Shown here: positions 12,058 to 23,067 of the stretch, piece by piece | How positions within the stretch are numbered: the stretch's first letter is position 1 | How the letters are laid out: every line of letters starts with the position of its first letter | Source: Macrolepiota albuminosa | Taxonomy: Eukaryota > Basidiomycota > Agaricomycetes > Agaricales > Agaricaceae | Direction of reading: 5' to 3' | Assembly: GCA_027475525.1 (NCBI GenBank) | Contig: JAMWFC010000032.1 | Location: 248,001 to 312,000, forward strand | Length of the DNA stretch: 64,000 nucleotides | Notes under the pieces: model-generated | Told to the model about the DNA's origin: nothing | The model's database searches: none | The model's input: only the letters and a program-made list of their open reading frames with translations | Position numbers and translations under genes: made by a program

Positions 12058-14104
12058 ATGTCGGGCCAGTCTGGTTCTCGGGGACGCGGCGGGAAGACTG
12101 CCGCTGCGTCCTCATCGCGTACTCTTTGTCCCTCTTCAGTCTTGCCTCGAGGGGATTCCATGACATTGCATTCCCTTCCAGAGACTGCGGAGACAGTTGA
12201 TTCCACGGAGGTCTCTGGCGCTGCGGTCTTGGAACCAGTCGCCCCCATTCCGGACGTGTGTGCTGGTTCCCGGAGGGAGAGATCACCTTCACCCGTGCCT
12301 GCTCCTTCGGTTCCCCCATCGAAGCGCCCGAGGCGGCACCTGTCGCGCGAGGAGGATGACGACGTGGAGATTATTGTGTCTCCTTCGACAGCGGATGCGT
12401 ATATGTGCGAGTCTGTGCCTGTTTTTGTCGAGAACAGCGCCACGCGCACTCCGGGACCCGCTCCTCGCATGGGCGCGGTCTCACCAGGTGGAAATCTTTT
12501 GGTGGTAGACGACGTATATCGGAGACCTTCCCCTGGACTTGACAGGCCAATGGCTGCTGCTTCCGACGAACAGAGGGTCATCACTCTGACGGACTCCGGA
12601 TTGTTGCAGCTTTTTCGTGCACACGGTGTTGACCTGGACCGTCGTGGTATGTTCCTTTTTCTTAGGTGTCCTTCTTATGTGGTTTTTCTCTGTGTGCTTC
12701 CTTTTCGTTTTTCTCTGTGTGCTTCCCATTCATTTTTGTGTTGGTGCGCGGTCCGATGGGAATTGCAAAGTCTTCCCGTCCTTGCGTGTGCGTTTCAAGG
12801 CGCATTTTTTTGCTACAACGTTTGTTCACTGCGTTTTTTATGGGGGTACCGCTTCATATATGCGTCACGCTTAGTGCCGACACGGTGTGTGGTCGATGCG
12901 TGTTGCACCCCTGCCGCCCATTCTGAATCGTCTTTTTCTATTCCTTGCCGTCGGAGCCTTTATCAGTTGTTGAGCTCGGCGCTGACGATTTGCTTATGCA
13001 GTTTTGTTGGACCATTTGCACACAGTCCACGACCGCATCACTAATGTTTCTGCGGCGCCGTCTGTTCTGCCTGCTAATGGCAATGTCGGTCATTCTACCA
13101 CTTCAGGAATGACGGGGTGTGCTGCTCCGGCCCAGGCGCCCGGTGAGGACTTGCCTGGCAGGCGTGCGCCTGGTGTTCTTGTTGCGACCTCCGATCCGCG
13201 CGTTCCCCCGGGTTCTCCAGGGCCTGTTGTCCCTCCTCGCACGCTGCACGGTCTTCCCCCCCAAGTGGGCCGCATGTTGTCTTCAGCGGATAAAGTTTAC
13301 CCACATAAAGTTGTGAAAGTTTTGGAGCAGGGGATGTTTGAGTACATTCCCCTCGATTTGTTGATGGACGAGGCGTGTAGGCGAGCAGCTCGTGAGCCAC
13401 CGCCGCCGGAATCCTCCTTTGTTATCTCGAATGGCAAATTACGCCTCCCAAATGCTTCATTTGACACTTCCCACGAGTCGAAACTTTCCTTTGATGAGTG
13501 GTCTGCGGCTTCCGAGAATTTCGTCGGCGCTATGCGAGTCCATTTACGCGCTGATTCAGACAAGGGTTCGGGTGGCCATGTGGCCAATGCTATTGCGGAC
13601 TCCTTCGCTGCCCATTTCAGGCGCTTGAAGTCGCGCCCGAATGCTCGCCTGGACTTCGGTTTAATTCTTGACTATGACCAGCGTTTGCGTGCATTGTATT
13701 TGCGGGAGTCCCATTCCTTTCGGATGGATACGTTTCAAATCGATATCTGGCAGGAATGCGTTGCCACGCAACACGCGAGTAGAGTCAAGACATTGGATGG
13801 CAGGCTTGCCGAAATGGAGTCCTTTCTTGCTCGGAGCAAAGCATCGTCGTCTAAATCGCGCGATTCATCGGCGCGTTACAAATGCTTGTCTTGCGGCTCC
13901 CTTGATCACAAGCTCTCCTCCTGCCGGGCCGTACCGCGGTTTCTCCGACGTGAAGGCCGTTCCTACAAGTCCCCTACAGGGGGGTCGGTCTGCTTTGCTT
14001 TCAATGGGTTTTCCTCTTGTGACTGCGGTGCCAAGTGCACCCATACCCATCTTTGTTCCTTGTGCGGGAATCCTGGCCATGGGGCGCAGGCCTGTTCTGC
14101 TTGA
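12058..14104 (+). CDS. Gag-like protein of the YR retrotransposon, one intron
   Basis: Start chosen at MSGQSGSRGRGG (12058). Exon 1 runs to 12646, and an intron with donor GTATGT and acceptor TTATGCAG spans 12647-13001. Exon 2 is 13002-14104, and the join is in frame (phase 1). The N-terminal third is rich in Pro, Ser and basic residues with an acidic patch (REEDDDVEII). The central part (SFDEWSAASENFVGAMRVHL) is capsid-like. The C-terminus has zinc-knuckle patterns, CLSCGSLDHKLSSC (CX2CX4HX4C) and CSLCGNPGHGAQAC. It probably packages element RNA into particles. The final 26 bases overlap the RT frame. Confidence 0.75.
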
Positions 14105-15746
14105 GAACATCTTTCCGATATCCACACCTTTGAAGGCCGATCGTTGGCAGTGTGCGTTGGAGGCGGCTCAGGTGTTGGATCGTTTTGCGGAGGTGCCGAA
14201 AGGCCTTCGCGAGGGTTTTGATATTGGCATAGATTCTCTCGTTCTTTCACGCTCTTATTCTCCTCGTAATCATTATCGGACTCCCGAAGCTCATGATTTC
14301 ATTGTTTCGAAGTACTGCTCAGAGGTTGCTCTGGGCAGAGTCTCACCTGGCTTTAATCCTGCTGTCGTCGAAAATTTGTTCGGGCCGTTCCGCACGGCCC
14401 CCCTTGGTTCCTCCGGTAAACTGCGGGTCACTTTGGACTTGTCGTTCCCGCGCAACAATTCAGATATCCCCTCTGTAAATTCTTTTATCAATTCCGACGA
14501 CTACCCTTGTGATTGGGGAACGTTCGCAGCCTGCTGGCTGCTCGTCGCGAAAGCCCCTTCGGGTTCCGAAGTGGCAGTTTTTGATGTCGATTCTGCTTTT
14601 CAAAATATCCCTACTCGTCCTCGTGATTGGCTGAAGTTGGCCGTCTCTATCAATGGCAACATCCACTTCGATTTCCGACTGAACTTTGGTGCAGCCTCTG
14701 CTCCGGGCGTCTTTGGCCACGTCGCGGATGCTATCGTTGCTATATATCGTCATCGTGGAGTGGACGACGTGCTTAAATGGGTGGACGACTTTATCTTCTT
14801 CCGCTATCCACTTTCGAACATTTCCGGTTTCACTTTTTCTTACGACGAATCTCTCATCAGGGAAATTGCAATTGACCTCGGTTGGCCATGGTCGACCGAC
14901 AAACATTCTCCCTTTGCTTCGAATTTCACGTATATCGGATTTCTTTGGTCACTTGATGCCAAAACCGTCGAGCTCCTGGAGAAGAAGCGCTATAGATACC
15001 TTGAAAAACTACATAATTGGTCTCATACTTCGAAAGTGTCTCTCACAATGACCGAATCGCTTATTGGAACTCTTAATCATATTTGCCTAGTCTTGCCTGT
15101 GGGACGGTCTCATCTCCCATCTCTTTTTGCGTTCCGTGCTCGATTTCCACTGGAGAGCAGCAGATTCTTGTTGTTAACGCCTTCGCCAGCAGTTAGGGAG
15201 GACATCGCTTGGTGGTGTAATGTCCTGGAGAACGACTGGTGTGGTTCCCACGTTATTATGCCCCCAGAGCCGATGGATCTTGACGTCTATGTCGACGCTT
15301 CTACGTCGTGGGGCATCGGTTTAGTTGTCAACGATAAGTGGCTGGCTTGGGAGTTACGGCAGGGTTGGAAATCAGATGGTCGGGACATAGGTTGGGCCGA
15401 GATGGTTGCAATCGATCTTGCTCTCCGCGCTCTTGTAACTGCTGGATACATGAATTGTCACATCGTGCTCAAGTCAGACAATGCTGGCGTCGTAGGAGCA
15501 TTGGCAGCGGGCAGGTCGAGAAGCATACAACAGAACGCTATCCTTCGTCGGATTGTCGACACTTTTCAAAAACACTCGATCTGGTTGTCTATTTCGTGGG
15601 TGTCGTCGATAGCGAACAAGGCAGATGGCCCCTCTCGTGGTTCCTTTCCTACGCGTCGTCGCTTATACCCTTTTCCTCCTCCACTTCCACCATATTTGAC
15701 GTCATTTGTTCACGCATCGGTTAAACATTCTCAACTGGTAGATTAG
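14079..15746 (+). CDS. Reverse transcriptase-RNase H of the YR retrotransposon
   Basis: Start placed at MGRRPVLLENIF (14079), overlapping the gag stop, giving about 555 residues with no interruption. RT motifs are AVFDVDSAFQNIP (motif A), NFGAASAPGVFG (motif B) and LKWVDDFIFF (motif C with both Asp). RNase H follows with VYVDASTSWGIG, GWAEMVAIDLAL, LKSDNAGVVGAL and NKADGPSRG, supplying the expected Asp-Glu-Asp-Asp set. Translation could also come by frameshift from gag. The frame has no stops, unlike every other RT in this window, so the enzyme may be functional. Confidence 0.85.
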   Translation: MGRRPVLLENIFPISTPLKADRWQCALEAAQVLDRFAEVPKGLREGFDIGIDSLVLSRSYSPRNHYRTPEAHDFIVSKYCSEVALGRVSPGFNPAVVENLFGPFRTAPLGSSGKLRVTLDLSFPRNNSDIPSVNSFINSDDYPCDWGTFAACWLLVAKAPSGSEVAVFDVDSAFQNIPTRPRDWLKLAVSINGNIHFDFRLNFGAASAPGVFGHVADAIVAIYRHRGVDDVLKWVDDFIFFRYPLSNISGFTFSYDESLIREIAIDLGWPWSTDKHSPFASNFTYIGFLWSLDAKTVELLEKKRYRYLEKLHNWSHTSKVSLTMTESLIGTLNHICLVLPVGRSHLPSLFAFRARFPLESSRFLLLTPSPAVREDIAWWCNVLENDWCGSHVIMPPEPMDLDVYVDASTSWGIGLVVNDKWLAWELRQGWKSDGRDIGWAEMVAIDLALRALVTAGYMNCHIVLKSDNAGVVGALAAGRSRSIQQNAILRRIVDTFQKHSIWLSISWVSSIANKADGPSRGSFPTRRRLYPFPPPLPPYLTSFVHASVKHSQLVD

Positions 15747-16035
15747 GCTTCCTGTTTTCAACGTTAGCCAGTGGCGTTTCTTCGTCTTCGTCGTATGTTT
15801 GTAAGGTTTATTCGTTTTTACGTTACTTTGTACTTTAATAGTGAACTTGCAATTCGTGGCTCCTTTTGAAGAATGACCTCGACATTGTGTTCTGCGTGTT
15901 GTTGGTTCCCCGTGACATTCTAAATCTGTCATGTTCCTTGCCACATTGCAACGATCGCGTTTGTGCGTATTTTGTTATCTAGGTTGCTTCTGGGATTGTC
16001 AGTCAACGACATATATCCATTAAACCTATTACACG

Positions 16036-17217
16036 ATGCCCATCTACTTGTCTTTAATACCTGATCGAAAGACAAGCTTCTCAGTTGGTTCACAACCTCC
16101 TGGAAACGCTTTAGGCGGCTCTCCCCCCTATCGCAGGGGTCCTGTTGGCTCTTCCTCTCGGAAAGAGGCCCGTAATTTGGTGGAGACTTCTATGCGATTA
16201 GGTCTTGGTGTCGAAAATTCCTCGAGTAATTTGCGGGACGTTTCGCGAAAGGCGTTGGTAGATACCGTTATCGCACATTCATGGGCTCCGTCGACAGCCA
16301 GAAGGTATTCCTGGGCCGTGGCAGATTTCGTCAAGTTTTGCAAGCTCCACGATGTCCCGCTAGCTGCCATGTGGCCTGCTTCTGAGGAATTGTTGTGCTT
16401 TTATGCTGCGTCTATGGCTGGAACATTGGCGGGACGTACGGTGTCAAACAAAATGTCAGCCTTGCGATCTTATCACATTCAAAACGGCTTCTCATGGCAC
16501 GATTCACTGAGATTAAGGCATACGGTTAAGGGCGTGGAAAACCTCCGACCAGATTCGTCCTTTCAGAAAGAGCGACCGCCTGCCACTGTTGAAATGTTAG
16601 GGGCAATTAAGGGCGGTTTGGATCTGTCGAACCCTCGCGATGCTTGTGTCTGGGCGGTCACGACTACGGCTTTCTGGGGACAAATTCGTCTGGGAGAACT
16701 TTTACCTTCACGAGAGCATGACTTCGATGCGTCTGTGGTGCCTGCGTGGGGCAATTTCGGTGTTCCGAACGACACTGGCACAAGATCGTTGTTTTTGCCT
16801 TGGACGAAAAAGGCTGGTCGGAAAGGCGAGACAGTGGTCATTACGCGTCAATCAAGTGACGTGGATCCTATCAACGCTCTTGCAATTCATTCTCGTGTCA
16901 ACAAGGTAGCCCCAAATGCTCCGATTTGTTGCTACGTAAATAAAAAGGGAAAATTCATTGGTCTTACGATGCGTAAACTGCTTTTGGTGATCAACCCTAT
17001 TCTGCAACGTCACTCCCTGCCAACGATTAGTGGCCACTGTTTCCGGATCGGCGGTACAACTGCTCTGTTGCTGAAAGGAGTCCCTCCTGATGTGGTTAAG
17101 GCGATGGGTCGGTGGACGTCAGACGCATTTCTTAGGTATTGGCGTAACTTGCAATTGATCGCTCCGATTTATGTAGAACTACTTCGTCCGGTGATGTCGT
17201 ATTTGGAAAGGCGTTAG
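16036..17217 (+). CDS. Tyrosine recombinase of the YR retrotransposon
   Basis: 393 residues, uninterrupted. The N-terminal part (SWAPSTARRYSWAVADF) matches the SAM-like core-binding domain of tyrosine recombinases. Catalytic residues are visible: Arg in WGQIRLGELL, His and Arg in GHCFRIGGTT, Trp in MGRWTSDAFL and the nucleophile Tyr in FLRYWRN. This enzyme would integrate circular cDNA in place of a DDE integrase. A 289-bp spacer separates it from the RT frame, so it probably has its own start or a spliced message. Confidence 0.85.
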   Translation: MPIYLSLIPDRKTSFSVGSQPPGNALGGSPPYRRGPVGSSSRKEARNLVETSMRLGLGVENSSSNLRDVSRKALVDTVIAHSWAPSTARRYSWAVADFVKFCKLHDVPLAAMWPASEELLCFYAASMAGTLAGRTVSNKMSALRSYHIQNGFSWHDSLRLRHTVKGVENLRPDSSFQKERPPATVEMLGAIKGGLDLSNPRDACVWAVTTTAFWGQIRLGELLPSREHDFDASVVPAWGNFGVPNDTGTRSLFLPWTKKAGRKGETVVITRQSSDVDPINALAIHSRVNKVAPNAPICCYVNKKGKFIGLTMRKLLLVINPILQRHSLPTISGHCFRIGGTTALLLKGVPPDVVKAMGRWTSDAFLRYWRNLQLIAPIYVELLRPVMSYLERR

Positions 17218-17534
17218 ACTTCGGCGGGGGATTCATCTACTGCGTTCTGAGTTTCCTTCGTCTCTCGGGGTGGGGTCAGTTCCTTAGCACTGACTTGCAG
17301 ATGTATCCCAGTCCTTTCTGCTTGAATGTACTCTCTTTGATGTGACCCCTATTGGGGGAACACCTTTCAGGCAGAGAGTCTCTTGCCCATCGCTTGGACA
17401 CCGTGTCAGGGAAGTTTAGAATATTGAACGCTATTTTCCTCAGAAACGTATTATGGCTGGTTTTACTATTATAGCTAGGCCTTTGATTCTCGGTCGCGCC
17501 CGGAACAGACGCGAAATCATACTTGTTTTTTAAA

Positions 17535-20500
17535 TCAGCACCTGAACGCCAAGGCTTGAATAAGGTAAGCATTGTGATGCAGTATTCATTTCTATCCCCT
17601 TTATCACGCCTTGAAAGAGTAGGACCTATGAAATTGGGCATGTGCTTCTGCCCTGGCGGATACACAAGGGTAGCATGAGAGTCCAACAAGGGATGATCGT
17701 CTGTAAAGTTGACGATCAGTGTGTTAGCTGTTTTAGACTTGGAACTTTTGTTCCCTCTACGAGTGGATTTTACTCATTCGCATCTAGAAGCCCATTCGTA
17801 CAATGTCATGTTGTGCAATTCTATGCCATGGTATATGTAGTCAAACACAGGAGATAGTCCCACTACTCGGCCTTTCTTTCTGATGATCGCTATTTTGTCA
17901 GATCCGTATGAATTGTCAGTTGGCTGATCTTCAGGCCAAGCATGTTTGACCTCACGGACGAAGCTGGGCCAATGAAGATTGGTGAATTTATGGTCGGTGT
18001 AATGATCGGGGTTACCAAGAAGGTACATACATATCATCGGGGAACCCATTTCTGACTTTGCACTCATTACATTGGCCATTTTTGTCATGAGAGACCTTGC
18101 TTTTTCTTGCTGTGGGAGAGGTCCGTTAACAATATCTTGGTATTTTGTGAGCACTGTGCCAACGGCCTCAAATGCTGTGTACATTTTAAGCGATGATTTA
18201 GTTATATATTTAGTGACATATAAAAGGACACCCCTGACTGCCATTCCCAAACGAAGACTAGTTACATTAGTGTTGCATCTAAACAGATAACTCAAAGATG
18301 CAGTGAATGTATTCAGCCATGGTTCTGCTTTACGCATATTGAGCGCACCTGTTAGAGGGTCGACTTCAGTCTGTTGGAAGAGTTCTTTGGGAAACCGAGC
18401 CTTACATCTGCCCCATTTGTTGTCTAGACATCCTTTATTCTCTTTGCCTAATTTTTTACTTCCGTCCTTCTTATATGATGTATGGCAGGTATGCACATTT
18501 GACCTAAATACAATGTCATCTACAGTGTTACGGAACTGAGTCCACCAATTAGATGTCTCCTCGCATCCGATACACTCCTGAGGCGGTGCCTGAGGGTCAG
18601 ATTGACCAGCATCGGGTATACTGTCTGTAGAAGCATTACGGGCTGTTGGTACTGGGAGTCTATTGATTGAAGTTTCTTGTTTACTCCGACACAAATGATT
18701 GGGAGGAGGGGGCTGGGGCATCGTCCATGTGGAATCAATATATTCTGGCATCTTCTTGGATTTTTCAATGTTATCTATTACTTGGTCCATCGTCCCTGTA
18801 AGGAAGTCGCCGGTGAAGGCAGATTCCAGATATTCTACTAGGGCCCTCTGAAAGTCAGATGAGGGGTCCATGATTTTCCGACGAGCTTCCTCAGGTGATA
18901 GACTTCCACGAAGCCAAAGAAGCATATGCAGATGCAAGGTAAGTCTACCTTGCTGCTCGACTGTCCTGTAGTATGCAGACGTGTGACCATACAAGCCTTT
19001 GTGTTCAGTATCAACACCCAATATGTGCTTTATGAAAGCAGACACCATAAAATGAAAAAATCTGGCCCCTGCAACAAGATTACGTGCAATAAGTCGATAT
19101 GCAGTGTCAGAAGGTAACAATACATCAGGTTCAAACTTTATATTATCACCGGCATAGTACAGACATATAGGGTGTCTGATATCCACAGGCGACAATGTTA
19201 TAAACCAAGAAGGTGCGCCTTTGTCAATCACTAATGACCATATCTCATTCCTCATATGCTTTTTTGTTATTGGAGATCTGTCGATCCAGCCCGACACAGC
19301 ATCAACGTCTTCAATAACTTTGAAACATTTCTGTTCCTCCTGGTTCATGGGCTTGATAATCTTGCCTTTGGCCATACAATCAGCCATACTTCTGAGTAAT
19401 TCCACGTCGAGACTTGCTATGCGCTTAGCAATATGAGGAAAGTCGTTTCTTTCAATCGTCAGAAAGCCCCCTGTAATTGTGGCTCTGATCTGCTCATGAC
19501 TGAATGCCGCAAAGGGAAAGCCAGTATCTCTCTGGAACCGCTTATTGTGATACATGAGCAGATTGCCTTTGTGAACCTTAACAGAGACACAGCCTTTTAC
19601 ACAGCCTGGACCCCCAAAGCCATATGGAAATAACCAGGGAAACATTTGGGGATAAACAGTTGCGTCCTTCATCCAATTAACCGGACAGGATGAATGTCCA
19701 ACCAGCAGTGCTTTGCCATTGGAGTGCCAGTGCTTCAAAGCAATGCCTTTAAGCTCATCTTTTGTTTTTGCTGATAGGCTCTCCCCTGTCAGTCCATGCA
19801 CGACAAAAGGACAATCACCAGCTGATACCCCATTGTCTCCATCAACCTTGTAAACAGCAGGGTCAACTGTTCTGTTTTCCTCCAGAGACTCTTTGTAAAT
19901 GACCTTTACAGGTGGTGTATCTTCTGGATAGTCGTCAAGATTGCTATTGCATATTTCAATGTCCATATAAGCAGAGTGATTAAGCTTGAGCCATTCCAAT
20001 GCCTGCTTCACAGCGTTTCAGCGGACAAGCAAAGGCAATTGTTTGAGATCTTCCCCAGTAGGCTGACAAGGCCCTGTAAATAGAATAGCTAAAACATCAT
20101 CCATGTCAGCCCTCAGAGGAGGCAGTACATGGTAAACCTTTTCAACGGGAGATTCAAAAGCAATCAAATGTGCGTTCATTTTGCTGAGACCCGAGGACGA
20201 CACGTGTGTGAAACAGAGAGACCTACGTACTTTGGCGACAAGGAGCTGTTCAACCCAATTTAAACGGGATAAAACAACTGGAACAGCACCAATCCAAAAA
20301 CCGTTTGCAAGTGCATACTTAGAAACTTTGCCCTTCAACAATGGGATCCTGCACTCTGAACAGACAGAATTGCATCTATGATCCAACACCGGGCCTTTTA
20401 TTTCTCTCACAGATTCCGTTCCTGAATGCCTCTCCACTCTGGTAACTCCTTTGGCGGATAACACACCAAGAAACCCTTTCATACTTTTTAGAGTATGCAT

Positions 20501-21519
20501 ATCCTTAACTGGGCGCAGCAAACCACAAACAGCGCAACCACTTTCTTCTAATTGCGCTGGACCTGTTTTGTTGCAGAAGTCGTGTATGATTTGAGTAGTT
20601 AGGCTTGGTGTAAGAGGCACAGGAGGAAATTCGGGCTTGTCAGGGCCCCGAACATCTGCCTCAAGAACAACTTCATGCTTTTGATTACGCACTACAGAGC
20701 GTCTCAGCGTGTTTCTTGCTTGTGAACTGAGATCAGCCGTGAATACAGTAACAGTAGACCAACTAACGCATTTTGAGCAACTGTGAGAATTAAATAAATC
20801 ACTTAGATGTGACGCTCTAAAACACTTAGGCAGCACAATCCCATGTATATGCGCTACGGATTGTAGCTGCTTCAATGTGAGATGTTGTGAAAGGGTAGAT
20901 AAAGGCAGCCTAGCATGCACGTATCCTGCAGCAATCGGATACAACAGCAAACCTATATCATCTGTGTTGTGAAAGGGAATGTGAGATGTTGTGAAAGGGT
21001 AGACAAAGGCAGCCTAGCATGCACATATCCTGCAGGAATCGGGTACGACAGCAAACCTACATCATCTGCATGATTGATGAATTTGAATACGTGTCGTGGG
21101 TTGTGTTTGCCCTGACTCGCATCAATGTACATATCTACTTGTGAAAAGGAGAACGCATAGGTTTTACCACCGCCTATAGGTCACCTGAGGACACATTTAG
21201 GTTTACAAAGCAATCTTTGACGTCCGAGGGACTTGCGCGCGGACAATCGACCACTCCTACGAGAAGCTCTAGACACAGATAGATGCAAATACCCTAATAT
21301 TCTAAGTCCAGGTACCACAAACGATTTTACTGCAGAAAGGGTTGAGCTAATAACGATGTGTTGGTCCAAACAAGGCCATGTATCAGGCAAACGGTATCCA
21401 TGCAGTAAGGTTTTGACAGCAAACATAACATTACATACATTGTTCCTCATCATGCGGTTACACAATATAGGACCTAGGTGGCATCGGCGCAGGCACGCTA
21501 GAAAATCGTGACGGGACAT
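17535..21519 (-). pseudogene. Helitron Rep (HUH) half with N-terminal region
   Basis: Reads from about 21519 down to 17535 in mostly one frame with TGA stops at 21181-21183, 20018-20020 and 17774-17776. Continued homology-like sequence follows each stop (for example YEWASRCE, stop, VKSTRRGNK). N-terminal Cys/His-rich stretches (CAVCGLLRPVKDMH, CNSVCSECRIPLL) look zinc-binding. The Rep signature is LTLHLHMLLWLRG with the two-His motif near 18923-18934, and YVTKYITK near 18200-18225 supplies paired tyrosines, as in Y2-type HUH nucleases. FIGPTLSRRDKGD and FKPWRSGADLK mark the end before the inserted retrotransposon. The part above 20950 is less certain. Confidence 0.8.
20874..21081. repeat. Imperfect 104-bp tandem duplication in the Helitron N-terminal region
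   Basis: The block starting at 20874 is repeated from 20978 with about ten substitutions. Both copies encode a YVHARLPLSTLSQHLT-like segment on the minus strand. Period and divergence differ from the 77-bp artefacts, so this is probably a real partial duplication. Confidence 0.7.
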
Positions 21520-22114
21520 GAGGGATCACATCATAAAAAGTCGCGTTATCCTGCATCGTTTGAATGTTGCTGGAACAGTCAAAAATCTACAATAATATAA
21601 CCAGGGCATATAGAACCGACAAAAAACATAGTATTGATTAGGTACGTTGACCCTAAAAAAGGAAAATACCCAATGTGTGTGTGTCCTGTTGCCCATGGAG
21701 TCTTGAATTGCAAGGTATGTGCACTGATTTGTGCACATATCAAACCGTACAGTAGTATGCCATTCTGTATAGGTACAATAGCATCGTTCAGTATCACGGA
21801 TCGAGCATCGCTCAGTATCATAGATCGAGCATTGCTCGGCGTTCGACAGAACATAGGTGTCGAGAGCACGTGGATTGAATTACTGTAGGCTCCCTGTCAA
21901 CCGTACATGAGATATGTCACACCAAATTAGATACATGCATACCTTGTGAATGATGCATATTTAAAAACAATGAGCAATATATGGACTGATAGCCAGGCAC
22001 CGTACACAGACAATCTCATTGTTGAAATCAATTCACAAGTACAAAACAGGTTACATATGAAGCAACCATCACTATAGTCACCTGATCTAATATTACATCA
22101 TAATTCAAAACCAT
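21520..22114. other. Helitron upstream flank
   Basis: No gene supported. A short imperfect tandem repeat of about 24 bp (ATCG-TCAGTATCA-GATCGAGC) lies at 21780-21838. The Helitron 5' terminus should lie in or near here but was not pinpointed. Confidence 0.35.
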
Positions 22115-22447
22115 CAATGGAGTGATAGCTTACATAAACCATGTCCAGAGTAGCAGCTTATATAAACCATTGTTGGAGCGACAGATTACATAAACCATTG
22201 CTGGAGCGATGGCTTACATAAACCACTGCTAGAGCAACAGCTTATATAAACCACCGCTGGAGCAACAGCTTGCATAAGCCATCGCTGGAGCAACGGCTTA
22301 CATAAACCACCACTAGAGCAACAGCTTACATAAACCACCGCTGGAGCAACAGCTTGCATAAGCCACTGCTAGAGCAACAGCTCACAAACCACTATTAGAG
22401 AGACAGCTTACATAAACCACTACTAGAGCGACAGCTTACATAAACAA
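22115..22447 (+). repeat. 28-bp minisatellite array, about 12 copies
   Basis: The unit is close to GGAGCAACAGCTTACATAAA followed by CCACCGCT. Copies differ by a few bases, mostly transitions, and the last ones are truncated. There are no unique spacers, so it is not a CRISPR. It sits upstream of the Helitron coding region, mirrors the inverted array at 8318-8484, and matches in orientation the array at 28776-28905. Confidence 0.85.
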
Positions 22448-22829
22448 GCATTAACACAGTAAATACCACCGAAGGTAACGTGACGAAAGATTCAAAGCAC
22501 GTTGGAAGTACAATTAAATCCAGTGGGGTAACAAACCATTTATACATAGATTTGCCAAAGAAAAGAAAAATCACTTAGTGAACAAACGGTCAAACAGACA
22601 ACGGCTCAACAAAAAGTCTATATCGAGACTATCAAAACAACACAACACAAAAATGACTGCTAAAAGTAACAAGTAAATGTCCGATGGCTAGATGGCTAAG
22701 GTCACAACTGAGGTCACAATACGCCCATCTGCACTGTGCCTCCTAGGCGGAAGGTTGCTGAATGCCAATTTTTTTTTTTTTTTTTGGCACAGTCGACCAA
22801 CAAGGACAAAGAAGCGACAAAAGCAGGAA
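22448..22829. other. Intergenic stretch with T-run hairpin
   Basis: Contains TGCCAA, a run of about 15 T, then TTGGCA at 22763-22789, a perfect short inverted repeat around the homopolymer. It lies just beyond the 3' end of the minus-strand gene that stops at 22830. Confidence 0.4.
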
Positions 22830-22913
22830 CTACTTATGCCCCTTGGACTCCTTAGTGGCACCGGCGCGGTCCACCACAAGAGCAGGTTCAACAAGACGCA
22901 TCACATAAGTAGG

Positions 22914-23067
22914 ATCGTGCAACACAATGACAAACAGCAAGTTCAAGGTGAGATACCTGAAAAACATGAGAACATATTCAAACACAACGAATCGTGCAAC
23001 ACAATGACAAACAGCAAGTTCAAGGTGAGATACCTGAAAAACATGAGAACATATTCAAACACAACGA
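22914..23067. repeat. 77-bp exact tandem duplication
   Basis: Bases 22914-22990 recur at 22991-23067. It lies across an intron and the last exon of the minus-strand gene. Collapsing restores a C-terminus reading FVIVLHDPTYVMRLVEP. Confidence 0.9.

Larger units (their letters stand above)
11815..17535 (+). mobile_element. YR retrotransposon, DIRS/Ngaro-like, apparently intact
   Basis: A self-contained block inserted antisense into the Helitron gene. It encodes a gag-like protein with zinc knuckles, RT-RNase H and a tyrosine recombinase, all in open frames. No DAM-type methyltransferase was seen in the RT frame, which favours Ngaro over DIRS. There is no LTR and no integrase. Borders are inferred from where Helitron coding sequence stops, so they may be off by tens of bases. 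Short shared motifs near the two ends (GTTTTACTATTAT at 11950 and 17460, TTTGATTCTC near 11879 and 17480) occur in a different order at each end. That would suit split direct repeats, but is weak evidence. Confidence 0.75.
8485..21519 (-). mobile_element. Helitron (rolling-circle transposon), degraded and split
   Basis: Two coding blocks on the minus strand (21519-17535 and 11814-8485) form one RepHel-type protein: HUH Rep half, Pif1 helicase and a C-terminal cysteine-protease-like domain. They are separated by a 5.7-kb YR retrotransposon. The left block ends around FKPWRSGADLK and the right block resumes at WSTAFNNHHFTERQL, which are contiguous in related fungal Helitrons as I remember them. 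In-frame stops at 21181, 20018, 17774 and 9187 and an altered Walker A show that it is inactive. Exact termini were not found. Confidence 0.8.

Noticed and set aside
12003..12584. 193-residue minus-strand frame
   Set aside because: It lies opposite exon 1 of the YR-element gag, whose splice join and zinc knuckles are convincing.
20874..21081. Member of the 77-bp duplication set
   Set aside because: The period is 104 and the copies differ at about ten positions, so it has a different origin.
22115..22447. CRISPR-like array of 28-bp units
   Set aside because: The units are directly adjacent, degenerate and have no unique spacers; the setting is a fungal genome. It is a minisatellite.
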